The translations under genes were made by a program, and so were the position numbers. The notes beneath the pieces are model-generated. The model was not told the DNA's origin, did not search any database, and was given only the letters and a program-made list of their open reading frames with translations. This document shows positions 16,299 to 24,369 of a DNA stretch of 33,230 nt, one piece after another (position 1 is the first letter of the stretch; every line of letters begins with the position of its first letter). The stretch is taken from assembly GCA_023390655.1 (NCBI GenBank), contig JAEWCL010000010.1, positions 1-33,230 on the forward strand, given 5' to 3'. The DNA comes from Bacillota bacterium (GTDB lineage: Bacteria; Bacillota; Clostridia; Christensenellales; CAG-138).

Positions 16299-16335
16299 AG
16301 GCCGTCTGCATTTAAACTTGAAACAGGTAAGAACA

Positions 16336-16361
16336 AAGCGCGCCACGGTTGCGGCGCGCTT
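16336..16361 (+). terminator. Hairpin after the PAP2 gene
   Basis: Nine-bp stem aagcgcgcc / ggcgcgctt with an eight-base loop, 37 bases past the stop. There is no T run, so it is a weak terminator or a transcript-end hairpin. Confidence 0.5.
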
Positions 16362-16380
16362 CAAGTACAAATGAACCTTT

Positions 16381-16436
16381 TTTCAGGGGCTTTGCCCCTG
16401 AACCACACCCAAGGGACATGTCCCTTGGGAATCCCC
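16381..16436 (-). repeat. Dispersed palindromic intergenic repeat, copy 2 (inverted)
   Basis: Two perfect hairpins: ttcaggggc / gcccctgaa (16382-16402) and cccaaggga / tcccttggg (16408-16429). Its reverse complement aligns with 11513-11568. Two more short palindromes follow on the right (cttaggg / ccctaag at 16476-16498 and ttgagggc / gccctcaa at 16506-16524), so the whole 16381-16524 stretch may be one larger repeat unit. Confidence 0.78.
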
Positions 16437-16563
16437 TCTCATCATAACGCCCTGTTTAGGGTATTGGAATGGGTTCTTAGGGGCGTTACGGCCCTAAGCG
16501 GGTGTTTGAGGGCAGAGCCCTCAACGTACTCCCTTTTTCAGTAGCCAGAGTGCGGTATTCGCA

Positions 16564-17787
16564 TTACAACCCACTCTGATCCTTTCTTCGCTGCAGCGGA
16601 TAAATGGACAGGTTGCCGTTACAGACATAGGCAAGGGCGCACACCACAACAAAATAGGGCAGGTAGGAAAAGCCGAACACCTCCGCGCCGATAAGCATCG
16701 GGGCGATGAAGGTGTTTGTTGCACTTCCAAACACGGCGGCATACCCAAGGGCTGCTACAAAAGGGGCGGGAAGGCCAAGCGCCGCGGCAAGCACAACGCC
16801 CAGGGACGCGCCGATGGAGAAGAGTGGCGTCACCTCTCCGCCCTGAAAGCCTGCGGACAGGGTCACGACGGTGAACAGCAATTTCAACGCAAAATCCCAC
16901 GGGAAAATCCCGGTATCAAAGCTCATGGAAATCAGGTTCGTCCCAAGCCCTGCATACCTGCCATTCCAGAAAAGCAGGGAAAGGCCGCCGATTGCGGTGC
17001 CGGCCACAAGAATGCGCAGCATGGGGTTGTGCATTTTACCGGACAACCATTTCTTCATTTTGTGCAGGCACAAAGAGAACAAACCCCCTGCCGCCCCAAA
17101 GGATATGCCAAGAAGAAGAAGCTGCAACACAAGCATCCACGAAAAGGAGACATCCGTATCCAGCGCAAAGCTGAACTTTTCCAGACCAAGCAGGTTTGAC
17201 GTATAGCTTGCCGCAAACGAGGCCGCAAGCGCAGGCAGAAGCGCTTTGTGCTCCAGCATTCCCACCGTAAGCACCTCAAGGGCGAAAAAGGTGGCGGCGA
17301 TGGGGGTCTGGAACAACCCCGCAAACCCGGCGGCCATACCGGTGACCAGCAGGAGCTTTCGGCCGTTTTGCATCGGGAGGCGTTTTCCTAAGGCATGCGC
17401 AATCGTTCCCCCGATCTGAATGGCAACGCCCTCCCTGCCCGCGCTTCCGCCAAACAGGTGCGTCAGCCATGTCCCGGCAATGGTAAACGGAACGAGGCGA
17501 AGCGGGATATCCGCAGCCTCACCGTGCCCGGCTTCAAAAATCAGGGACATCCCCTTGCCGCTTTGCCCGCCGAACTTCCGGTAGCACCATACGATGCCTG
17601 TGCCGATGACGCCTAAGAACGGCAAAAGCCAGCCCGCGTGCTCCATCCGGATGTCGGTCACGGCAAGCAGGACGCGGCCAAATACGGCACAGACAGCACC
17701 CACGAGGACACCGAGCGGAAGGGCAATCAATGTAAGAACAGCCACGTCCCGGTACGCGGCCAGCATGTTTTGTAATCTCTTTCCCAA
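16564..17787 (-). CDS. CLC-type fluoride/proton antiporter (CLC^F, EriC^F-like)
   Basis: 407 residues from a TTG at 17787, with GGGAGG seven bases upstream (a GTG at 17790 is the alternative). A longer frame up to 18042 would run through the riboswitch, so it is rejected. The protein has the CLC fold pattern of many broken helices. It lacks the chloride-type GSGIP; instead it has GQSGKGMS, IPLRLVPFTIAGTWLTHLFG and GREGVAIQ (117-124), the pattern I associate with the fluoride-selective branch. The fluoride riboswitch in the leader independently supports this: the protein should expel F- in exchange for H+ and protect enolase and pyrophosphatase. It is a single-gene unit. Confidence 0.85.
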   Translation of the reverse strand: MGKRLQNMLAAYRDVAVLTLIALPLGVLVGAVCAVFGRVLLAVTDIRMEHAGWLLPFLGVIGTGIVWCYRKFGGQSGKGMSLIFEAGHGEAADIPLRLVPFTIAGTWLTHLFGGSAGREGVAIQIGGTIAHALGKRLPMQNGRKLLLVTGMAAGFAGLFQTPIAATFFALEVLTVGMLEHKALLPALAASFAASYTSNLLGLEKFSFALDTDVSFSWMLVLQLLLLGISFGAAGGLFSLCLHKMKKWLSGKMHNPMLRILVAGTAIGGLSLLFWNGRYAGLGTNLISMSFDTGIFPWDFALKLLFTVVTLSAGFQGGEVTPLFSIGASLGVVLAAALGLPAPFVAALGYAAVFGSATNTFIAPMLIGAEVFGFSYLPYFVVVCALAYVCNGNLSIYPLQRRKDQSGL

Positions 17788-17845
17788 CACAATTCCTCCC
17801 AAAAGCAATTCCAATAAGAGAATGCGCGTATGGTGATTTCCCAAC

Positions 17846-17888
17846 AAAAAAGCCGATGCCTCTGTTTTAAAACAGAAGTCATCAGCTT
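17846..17888 (-). terminator. Fluoride riboswitch terminator
   Basis: On the minus strand AGCTGATGACTTCTGTTTT pairs with AAAACAGAGGCATCGGCT almost throughout, then a run of six T. The left arm is also the 3' part of the aptamer, so fluoride binding and termination are mutually exclusive. Confidence 0.82.
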
Positions 17889-17931
17889 GCAAGCGGTTCC
17901 GGCACTGCCGCGGGAGAACTTCATTCCCGCG
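17868..17931 (-). promoter_or_regulatory. Fluoride (crcB-type) riboswitch aptamer
   Basis: Minus-strand order matches the fluoride aptamer: first hairpin GCGGGAATGAAGTTCTCCCGC, a joining stretch, second short hairpin GCTTGCAAGC, then CTGATGACTTCTG. The GAAGT in the first loop can pair with ACTTC in the 3' segment, giving the characteristic pseudoknot. The aptamer begins at or within a few bases of the predicted transcription start and ends inside an overlapping terminator, the usual arrangement for genes switched on by F-. Recognition is by motif; a covariance search would confirm it. Confidence 0.85.
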
Positions 17932-17934
17932 TGC

Positions 17935-17963
17935 ATTATAGCACGGACAAACCATTCCTTCAA
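17935..17963 (-). promoter_or_regulatory. Promoter of the fluoride exporter
   Basis: Minus strand: TTGAAG, 17-base spacer, perfect TATAAT. The predicted start falls within a few bases of the aptamer's first base. It lies in the 3' gap after the L,D-transpeptidase stop. Confidence 0.75.
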
Positions 17964-17989
17964 GAGACACCGCATAGGTATGCGATTTT

Positions 17990-19033
17990 CTACGGCAGCA
18001 GCCCCCAGCCCTTTTCCAGCGCGCGGGTGGGAAGGTAGCCACGCACGCCCCAGACCTCTACTTCCGCATAGCCTTCCGGGCCATAGGAAAGTACGTGCGC
18101 CGTGGTGTTGGTGGGCACTTTAAACAGCCGCGTCTTGCTGTCCCCAGGTACGGCCACGAGGTAGGTGGTGTATTTTAAAATATCCGCATCGGGCGTTGAT
18201 TCCATCACGCCCTGTTCAAAGGTCAGGTACGCGGTTTTGATGTAGCCTTCCCGTTTTTTATATTTGACCTTGCACCAGGGGTCTCCGGGCTGCAGCACTT
18301 CCACGGCGGTATCGATCGGGAGCTTTGCGATCCTGCGGTCATTGGAGCCGTTGCCGGTACGAAGGTCCGCATCGTCAAGCACGGTCCACGCGGTCAGGTT
18401 GGGCAGCTCTTCCGCGTCATAGATGCCCTTTTGCATGGCGTCGTAATCATGGAAGGACAATTTGGAGCGCAGCGCGCGTTTGAGCGAAGGGTTGGGACTT
18501 TCTGTGGTGGACACATTGACGATGGTGCCGGGGCAGGCGTAATAATACAGCCATTTTGCGTCCTCCACATACAGGCGAACGCAGCCGTGGGAAACGTTTT
18601 GCCCCAGGTGGCGGTATGGGTAGGATTGCAGCGCGTTGACGTTACGGCGGGAGAACATGATGGAGTGAAAGTAGACGCTCTCTACAATCTGCGTCCAATA
18701 CCGCGCATATTCGCCCGAAAAGTTTGCAAATTTTCCAAACCGTTCCCGCCCGCCGATCTTCCAGATGCCGCGCGGCGTGGGGGTTGGGACATCCTCCGGA
18801 TCTTCGGGGTCCAGTTCCGTACGCCCGGTGGAGCATAAAAAGCGCCGCACAATACGGGTATACTCCCCTGCATTGTCCTTTTCATAAACGGTGACGATCT
18901 GGTTGACGGTGTCGAGCAGGATGTAGTATTTTTCCGGGTCCGTATTTTTCAGCTCGTCTCTTGCCGCGACGTTTTTCGGCACGGCAAAGAGTACGATCAG
19001 CAACAAGCAGAGTATCAAAAAACGAAACTTCAC
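17990..19033 (-). CDS. L,D-transpeptidase (YkuD) with C-terminal SH3-like repeats
   Basis: 347 residues from a GTG with AAAGGAG six bases upstream. A signal peptide covers about residues 1-24. The YkuD catalytic domain spans roughly 35-180 with His142 and the SHGCVR motif; Cys151 is the nucleophile. Two bacterial SH3-like segments follow (about 215-270, ending REGYIKTAYL, and 285-347, ending VRGYLPTRAL), which usually bind peptidoglycan. It should cross-link peptidoglycan by 3-3 bonds or attach proteins outside the membrane. It faces away from the lipoprotein gene at 19148, and the two share a short control region. Confidence 0.92.
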   Translation of the reverse strand: MKFRFLILCLLLIVLFAVPKNVAARDELKNTDPEKYYILLDTVNQIVTVYEKDNAGEYTRIVRRFLCSTGRTELDPEDPEDVPTPTPRGIWKIGGRERFGKFANFSGEYARYWTQIVESVYFHSIMFSRRNVNALQSYPYRHLGQNVSHGCVRLYVEDAKWLYYYACPGTIVNVSTTESPNPSLKRALRSKLSFHDYDAMQKGIYDAEELPNLTAWTVLDDADLRTGNGSNDRRIAKLPIDTAVEVLQPGDPWCKVKYKKREGYIKTAYLTFEQGVMESTPDADILKYTTYLVAVPGDSKTRLFKVPTNTTAHVLSYGPEGYAEVEVWGVRGYLPTRALEKGWGLLP

Positions 19034-19147
19034 GCGCTGCTCCTTTCGGGGCGGCTTTTATCATTTTCAAAGCGCATGTTTGATGCGCCGCCTGAAAACC
19101 GGTTTTTGGTGCGGTTATCCCCGTACCAAAATTGGTATGCTAACGAT

Positions 19148-20122
19148 ATGCGTCCTAGAAGAACGAACAACGTCATACGCCTGATTGCTTTTTTACTGCT
19201 GCTGCCGCTCTGCGCCTGTTCGCAGATGCTGCCGTTTGAAGCGGATGAATCTCCTGCACAAAAAGCAACGCCGGCGCCCCGTATCGCACAGGTCCCTGTG
19301 CCGACGCCTGTTCCGCCGCCAAGCATCCTGTTTTTAACCGATTGTGCCCGGGAAGAGATTACACCTTATGTGGAGACGCTGCTGCAGGCGCTTGACAGCA
19401 AGCCCTGGCGGGTGACGCAGCAATATGCGCCGGAAAGGTTTCCGGAAGAACTGCATTTAAACGCATATGACGGCATTCTGGTGCTGCGTGCAAAGGAAGG
19501 AACCTCGCTTGCAGCAATCGAAAGAGCGGCTGATTCGGGCGTCCCTGTTTCCATTGTGGACCTGTTCCCGCAGGGAGACCCGCCAAAAGGCGCTTCGTAT
19601 TTCTGGTATGAGGCGGAGGATGCCGAAGAGGCTGCACTCCATATAGCGCTGTCCTATCCGCCGCATGATACGCCCGTGCGGCTGATCGGGCTGTTTGAGG
19701 AAAAGGGAAGCCCGGCGTACGATGCACTCCGCCGGGCGGAAAAGGAAGGGAAAGTACTCTTAAAGGCGCGCTTTTATGCGGGAAAAAAGCCGCAGCGGGC
19801 AAAGGCGTTTATGGAAGAACAGCTCTCGGATTACGTGGAAGGCACCGTGGATGCGGTGTATGCGGAAAATATGACGCTGGGGCTTGCGGCGCTGATGGCG
19901 CTGACAGAGCGCGGGCGGACGGATATAGAGGTTTTTGCGGTTCCCGAGGGCATTGTTTATGAACAGAGCAGGTTCCTTGCGCAGTATGTGTTTCCCATCG
20001 CCTTGGGCGCAGACCCTGCCGCCTGGGCAGACCTGCAGGTAACCGCGCTTGGCGGCATGCTGGAAGGGGGCGCGCCGGTAACAAGTGCATTTTGGATAAG
20101 CGCCGTTCCTTATAGCGGATAG
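19148..20122 (+). CDS. Lipoprotein with periplasmic-binding-like fold, function unknown
   Basis: 324 residues from the ATG at 19148. Residues 2-5 are basic, then a hydrophobic core and a lipobox LCAC with Cys24 as the modified residue. A Pro/Ala-rich linker follows (KATPAPR ... VPVPTPVPPP), then alternating beta/alpha segments (ILFLTD, YDGILVLRA, VPVSIVDLF, VRLIGLF, VDAVYAEN, IEVFAVPEG) of the type-1 substrate-binding-protein kind. No permease or ATPase is adjacent, so it may act as a sensor or orphan binding protein. The start has no clear ribosome site; a longer frame from 19076 exists but would place 24 extra residues before the signal peptide. An imperfect inverted repeat (taccaa-aa-ttggta) just before the start may be regulatory. 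Confidence 0.68.
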   Translation: MRPRRTNNVIRLIAFLLLLPLCACSQMLPFEADESPAQKATPAPRIAQVPVPTPVPPPSILFLTDCAREEITPYVETLLQALDSKPWRVTQQYAPERFPEELHLNAYDGILVLRAKEGTSLAAIERAADSGVPVSIVDLFPQGDPPKGASYFWYEAEDAEEAALHIALSYPPHDTPVRLIGLFEEKGSPAYDALRRAEKEGKVLLKARFYAGKKPQRAKAFMEEQLSDYVEGTVDAVYAENMTLGLAALMALTERGRTDIEVFAVPEGIVYEQSRFLAQYVFPIALGADPAAWADLQVTALGGMLEGGAPVTSAFWISAVPYSG

Positions 20123-20203
20123 AGGCATGTATAATGACCGCTTCTGACGAAACTATATAATTACTGATTATCAGATCAGGGACTTTCATGGCTAATTATG
20201 ATT

Positions 20204-20237
20204 GCGCGCCCCGGGCAAAAGAGAGACGCGCTTTTTT
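20204..20237 (+). terminator. Probable terminator downstream of the lipoprotein gene
   Basis: Short stem gcgcg / cgcgc with a long loop, followed by a run of six T. The stem is only five pairs, so the call is tentative. Confidence 0.5.
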
Positions 20238-20344
20238 GTTGCGTTTGCGGACAGAGGGCGCATAATATGTCATCTTTTCAAAAATGCTCGCAAAACAAGA
20301 CCGCATTTGTGAAAAAAAAGAAAACTTAATCTTCAAAAATGGGC

Positions 20345-20373
20345 TAGACAAGTGCGCAAAAGAAGATTATAGT
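20345..20373 (+). promoter_or_regulatory. Candidate promoter of the membrane pyrophosphatase
   Basis: TAGACA, 17-base spacer, TATAGT, each one base from consensus. It predicts a leader of about 245 nt in which no known riboswitch was recognised. An isolated TTGACA at 20391 lacks a good partner, and a TATAAT near 20441 lacks a -35. Confidence 0.5.
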
Positions 20374-20625
20374 ATATCATGGGTTTGGATTTGACAATAA
20401 GCACCCTACAAGTAAGAAAACCCCATAGCGCAACGTTTTCATATAATCATTGTTTATAGATAGATATGGCGATATATTGCGGGAATATCCGGTTCCGGTT
20501 CCCGAAGGCTATGTTCAAAGGTCTTTCATGTTTCATTCGATTCCTTTTGCGCTCCGATTCAAAAATGTCATACAGCATCATCTGGAAAGGGCGCATTGAC
20601 TCATTATCTTACAGGAGGCATACCT

Positions 20626-22659
20626 ATGAACTGGGCAGTCATCTCTCTTTTCATCTGCGTGCTTGCTATCGGCGTTGCGGCTTATTTCTACCGCTGGGTA
20701 GAGAAGCTGCCGGCCGGTGAAGGCACGGAGCACATCGGCCAGCTGATCCGCAAGGGCGCGTTCACGTTCCTGAAGCGGGAATACAAGGTGCTGACGATAT
20801 TCGTCGGCATCGTCAGCGCGCTGTTGCTGCTGTTCTTCCCCAAGCCGATCTGGCAGGGGGACTGGACCACCAACCTGTGGACCATGTGCGCTTACATCCT
20901 TGGCTCCGCGCTTTCCGCTGTGGCCGGGTATGTCGGCATCAGCATCGCCACCATCGCGAACATCAAGTCCGCGGTTGCGGCAAAGCATGGCGTTGCGCCT
21001 TCCTTTATGGCAGGCTTCCGCGGCGGCGCGGTCATGGGCATGGCGGTTGTGAGCATCTCGCTTGCCGGTACCGCAATTCTCCACCTGCTCACGGGCGATT
21101 CGGGCATCGTGCTGGGCTTCAGCTTCGGTGCAAGCTCTCTCGCGTTGTTTGCAAAAGCGGGCGGCGGTATCTTCACCAAATCCGCGGATATTGCAGCTGA
21201 CCTTACGGGTAAGGTCGAGCTCGGCATCCCGGAGGATGATCCGCGCAACCCCGCCGTTATTGCTGATAACGTAGGCGATAACGTGGGCGACGTGGCCGGC
21301 ATGGGTGCCGACCTCTTTGACTCCAACGTTGCCGCTATTGCTGCCGCGATGGTTATCGCGATCCCGCTCCAGCAGGAAAATCTCCTGTTCTGCTTTGGAG
21401 CTTTGGGCCTCCTTGCTTCCATCATCGGCGTGCTGTTCTCCAAGATCGGCAAGGACGGCAAGCCCAGCGCTGCGCTCAACCGCGGCACGTACCTGACCTG
21501 CGGAATATACGTGGTGCTCACGTTCCTGGCGACCCTTCTTTCCGGTTTTGAATGGCGCATTTGGGGCGCTGCAGTGCTCGGCATGATCGTCGGCGTCGTC
21601 ATCGGCATCACCAGTGACTACTTCACGGGCGATGAGAGAAAGCCTGTTGAAAAAGTTGCGGAAGCCTGCAAAAACGGCCCCGCGTTCACCATCCTCACCG
21701 GTATGTCTTACGGCCTTTTGAGCTCCTTCCCCGCGCTTGCCGGTATCGGCGTTGCGGCGCTTGGCGCATATAAGCTGTGCGAACCTCTGGGCGGCAGCTA
21801 TCCGATGTTCGGCATCTCTATTGCAGCGGTCGGCATGCTTTCCATCGTCGGCATGATCATTTCCAACGACGCGTACGGTCCCATCGTTGACAACGCGCGC
21901 GGCGTTGCTGAAATGTGCGGCCTGGGCGAAGACGTGTTGGAAGTTACCGATAAGCTTGACTCCGCAGGCAATACCGTAAAGGCAATCACCAAGGGCTTTG
22001 CCATCGGCGCTGCGGGCCTCACCGTTATCGCACTGCTTGCCGCGTTCCAGGAAATCGTTGTTGGAGCAGGCGGAGCGGATATCGGCTTTAACATCATGAA
22101 CCCGCTCGTATTCTTCGGCGCGCTCGTTGGCACGGCCATTCCCGCCGTATTCTCTGCCATGCTGATGATGGGTGTGAGCCGTAACTCTCAGAAGATGGTT
22201 ACGGAAATCCATCGCCAGTTCAATGACATCCCTGGCCTCAGGGAAGGCAAACCCGGCGTGCTGCCCGATTATGACAAGTGCATCGACATTGCGACCATCG
22301 GCGCAATCCGCGAGCTGATCCCCGCTGGCCTTGTGGCGATCCTCGTCACGCTGGCTGTCGGCTTTATCGGCGGCGTGCAGGCCATCGGCGGCTACCTCAC
22401 GGGCAACATCATCTCCGGTCTCCTCCTTGCTCTTATGATGAGCAACGCGGGCGGCCTTTGGGACAACGCCAAGAAGTATATCGAATCCGGCCACTGCGGC
22501 GGCAAGGGTTCCGATGCGCACAAGGCTGCTGTCATCGGCGACACCGTTGGCGATCCGTTCAAGGATACCGCGGGCCCGTCCATCAACACGCAGATCACGG
22601 TGGTATCCTTGGTTTCCTCCATGTCTGCCATCCTGTTCCTGACGTACTCCATCTTCTAA
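20626..22659 (+). CDS. hppA: Membrane-bound proton-pumping pyrophosphatase, K+-independent type
   Basis: 677 residues with about 16 membrane helices. The pyrophosphate site motifs are present: D188-x3-D192-x2-GKVE, DNVGDNVGDVAGMGADLFDSN, and near the C-terminus GDTVGDPFKDTAGPSIN. It couples hydrolysis of pyrophosphate to ion pumping out of the cytoplasm. Lys452 and Thr455 in GNTVKAITKG are the residues that mark K+-independent H+ pumps (K+-dependent enzymes have Ala and Gly there), so H+ pumping without K+ is predicted. The ATG has AGGAGG seven bases upstream; an earlier TTG in frame at 20596 lacks one. It stands alone with its own terminator. Confidence 0.96.
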   Translation: MNWAVISLFICVLAIGVAAYFYRWVEKLPAGEGTEHIGQLIRKGAFTFLKREYKVLTIFVGIVSALLLLFFPKPIWQGDWTTNLWTMCAYILGSALSAVAGYVGISIATIANIKSAVAAKHGVAPSFMAGFRGGAVMGMAVVSISLAGTAILHLLTGDSGIVLGFSFGASSLALFAKAGGGIFTKSADIAADLTGKVELGIPEDDPRNPAVIADNVGDNVGDVAGMGADLFDSNVAAIAAAMVIAIPLQQENLLFCFGALGLLASIIGVLFSKIGKDGKPSAALNRGTYLTCGIYVVLTFLATLLSGFEWRIWGAAVLGMIVGVVIGITSDYFTGDERKPVEKVAEACKNGPAFTILTGMSYGLLSSFPALAGIGVAALGAYKLCEPLGGSYPMFGISIAAVGMLSIVGMIISNDAYGPIVDNARGVAEMCGLGEDVLEVTDKLDSAGNTVKAITKGFAIGAAGLTVIALLAAFQEIVVGAGGADIGFNIMNPLVFFGALVGTAIPAVFSAMLMMGVSRNSQKMVTEIHRQFNDIPGLREGKPGVLPDYDKCIDIATIGAIRELIPAGLVAILVTLAVGFIGGVQAIGGYLTGNIISGLLLALMMSNAGGLWDNAKKYIESGHCGGKGSDAHKAAVIGDTVGDPFKDTAGPSINTQITVVSLVSSMSAILFLTYSIF

Positions 22660-22676
22660 ACGGATAAGCAAAGCGA

Positions 22677-22705
22677 AAAAGGGCGCTGCGATGCAGCGCC
22701 CTTTT
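22677..22705 (+). terminator. Terminator of hppA
   Basis: Thirteen-bp perfect stem (aaaagggcgctgc / gcagcgccctttt) with a three-base loop and a short T run. Confidence 0.88.
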
Positions 22706-22782
22706 GTATGGAAGCCGCTGTTGCGAAAAACGCAGCGGCCCTGTATGCTTGATTTCGATGGATGCGAAGGGGGTTGCGTGAA

Positions 22783-23328
22783 ATGAGATATGAAACACAA
22801 AGGCTTGTGCTAAAGGCGCTCCGTCCGCAGGACGCGGAGCTGGCCCTCCAATATTATCAGCGCAACAAGACGTTCTTGGCGGAATGGGAGCCGGTCCGTG
22901 AGGACGCGTTTTATACATTGGAACACCAGCGTGAACTGATTGAGCACGAGCAGACCGATCTGGAAAACGGGCGGATGCTCAGGCTTTGGCTATTTAAACA
23001 AGGCGAGGAAGGCCGTGCAATCGGCATGGTTGGCTTCACCAACATCGTACGCGGCGCCTTTTTGTCCTGCTTTTTAGGGTACAAGCTCGACGGGGAGGAG
23101 ACCGGGAAAGGGTATATGACCGAGGCGCTGCAAAAGAGTATTTCCATCATGTTTGAAGAATACGGCCTGCACCGCATTGAAGCGAACATCATGCCCAAGA
23201 ACAGGGCGTCACTCCGCGTTGTGGAGCGGCTTGGGTTTGAAAACGAAGGGCGTTCCCGCGCATATCTTCGGATCAACGGCGCGTGGGAGGACCATATCCA
23301 TATGGTGCTGCTCAACGATAACGTATAG
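22783..23328 (+). CDS. GNAT N-acetyltransferase, RimJ/RimL type
   Basis: 181 residues. The RimJ/L-like pattern is clear: MRYETQRLVLKALRPQDAEL at the start, GMVGFTNIVRG, LGYKLDGEETGKGYMTEAL (acetyl-CoA loop) and the HRIEANIMPKNRASLRVVERLGFENEGRSR block near the end. It should acetylate an amino group, of a ribosomal protein N-terminus or a small molecule, in the cytoplasm. The ATG at 22783 has AGGGGG nine bases upstream; a start at 22762 lacks one. It converges on the ECF S component gene with only three bases between the stop codons and no terminator. Confidence 0.9.
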   Translation: MRYETQRLVLKALRPQDAELALQYYQRNKTFLAEWEPVREDAFYTLEHQRELIEHEQTDLENGRMLRLWLFKQGEEGRAIGMVGFTNIVRGAFLSCFLGYKLDGEETGKGYMTEALQKSISIMFEEYGLHRIEANIMPKNRASLRVVERLGFENEGRSRAYLRINGAWEDHIHMVLLNDNV

Positions 23329-23331
23329 ACT

Positions 23332-23880
23332 TTATTGCGCGGCGTCCTGCAACAGCATGCGGCGGCTGAGCCGCTCAATTAACCCCAGAAGGGGCTGAAA
23401 AAGAAGCAGGGCGGTGATGGCATTGCCCGCACAGTGCATCAGGTCAAAAGGAATGCCCTGTACCCAATAAGCAAACGCGGACGCAGGGCCACCGATGAAA
23501 AAATAGGGGAGCGCGCACAGCGCGCCAAAGAGCAGCCCGAACGCGGCGATTAGGATTGTCCAGAAAAAGCGGCTGCGCTGCTTCTGAAACAGCAGTGCAA
23601 CCGCAACCAGCAGAGGCCAGACGTAAAGATAATTGAACCACCACATGCCAAACCCGTAAATCAGCCCCTCTACCAGTATAAAAACGGCCACGGGAATGAA
23701 TGCCAGCCTGCCGAATACCAGCGTGTAGAGGACGACGAACAGCGTCACAAGCTCAATATTGGGCAGGGCCGCAATGGAGACCTGCACAAGGATTAACAGC
23801 GCGCCCAATAATCCCATCAGGGTCATGCCGCGTACGGAAAAGGCGGTTTCCTTACCAGCCGGTTTTAAGGGTGATCTCAT
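23332..23880 (-). CDS. ECF transporter S component, probably for cobalamin
   Basis: 182 residues from the ATG at 23880, overlapping the end of the DUF4430 gene by 29 bases. About six hydrophobic helices, with SVRGMTLMGLLGALLILVQ at the start and GIPFDLMHCAGNAITALLLFQPL near the end, a layout seen in ECF S components. Substrate is inferred from context: it is the second gene under a cobalamin riboswitch, behind a protein with an intrinsic-factor-like domain, so uptake of B12 or a precursor (CbrT-like) is likely. The shared EcfA/EcfT module is not in the window. The start is uncertain: a later ATG (at Met19 of this call) is possible, though the basic N-terminus favours the earlier one. Confidence 0.75.
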   Translation of the reverse strand: MRSPLKPAGKETAFSVRGMTLMGLLGALLILVQVSIAALPNIELVTLFVVLYTLVFGRLAFIPVAVFILVEGLIYGFGMWWFNYLYVWPLLVAVALLFQKQRSRFFWTILIAAFGLLFGALCALPYFFIGGPASAFAYWVQGIPFDLMHCAGNAITALLLFQPLLGLIERLSRRMLLQDAAQ

Positions 23881-24256
23881 ACGCTTCGCCATCCTGCACG
23901 GGCGTTGTGTCCACACCGGTGTTGAGCTGCTCACCATTCTTAGTGAACATCCACCACTGCTGCAGGCTTTCATCCGCGGTTTCCCCATCCACAGTGAGCA
24001 CATACAGGCCAAAATCGCTTTCCGTGCCGGAAATCAGCTGTTCTTCCTCCAAAGCGCCGCGCAGGAATTCCGCACCCGTATGCAGTGTGAGCGCTTTTTC
24101 ACTGCCATCGCCATGCGTAATGGAGATTGTCAGCGCCTTTGCGCCGGCAACCGGCTGCGGTGCAAACTGCCGGTATATGAGGAGAAACGCGGCGACCAGC
24201 ACCACGAGTGCAGCCGCAAGCAGCCATAGCTTTTTGCCTTTTTGTGTTTTTTCCAT
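23852..24256 (-). CDS. DUF4430 protein, membrane-anchored, intrinsic-factor-like domain
   Basis: 134 residues. One N-terminal helix (LWLLAAALVVLVAAFLLIY, about 10-28) anchors the protein outside the membrane. Residues 40-134 are a DUF4430 domain (PF14478): TISITHGDGSEKALTLHTGAEFL, then GLYVLTVDGETAD and WWMFTKNGEQLNTGVDTTPVQDGEAYEI. The last segment resembles the cobalamin-contacting C-terminal domain of animal intrinsic factor and transcobalamin. With the cobalamin riboswitch upstream and an ECF S component downstream, a B12-capturing surface protein is the natural reading. The ATG has AAGGGGA six bases upstream, and this site lies inside a hairpin. A longer frame to 24436 runs through the riboswitch and is rejected. 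Confidence 0.85.
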   Translation of the reverse strand: MEKTQKGKKLWLLAAALVVLVAAFLLIYRQFAPQPVAGAKALTISITHGDGSEKALTLHTGAEFLRGALEEEQLISGTESDFGLYVLTVDGETADESLQQWWMFTKNGEQLNTGVDTTPVQDGEAYEITLKTGW

Positions 24257-24284
24257 AAAAAATCCCCTTTGATGAGCGGGGATT
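24257..24284 (-). terminator. Terminator / SD-masking hairpin before the DUF4430 gene
   Basis: Minus strand: stem aatcccc / ggggatt with a ten-base loop, then a run of T that touches the ATG. The right arm contains the Shine-Dalgarno AAGGGGA, so the same hairpin can both end transcription and hide the ribosome site. It is the likely expression platform of the cobalamin riboswitch. Confidence 0.7.
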
Positions 24285-24369
24285 TCAAATGCCGGGCAAA
24301 AGAAAGAACAAACCCGCCGCATCGTGTATCTGCGGCAGGCTTGGTACGAACGCCAATTCCACGTGGCTC

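Noticed and set aside
20428..20441. cre-like site gcgcaacgttttca upstream of hppA
   Set aside because: Only the right half matches the catabolite-response consensus; the left half does not.
20578..22800. 740-residue minus-strand frame over hppA
   Set aside because: Low-complexity Ala/Arg/Asp/His-rich product typical of antisense to a GC-rich membrane gene; hppA on the plus strand is certain.
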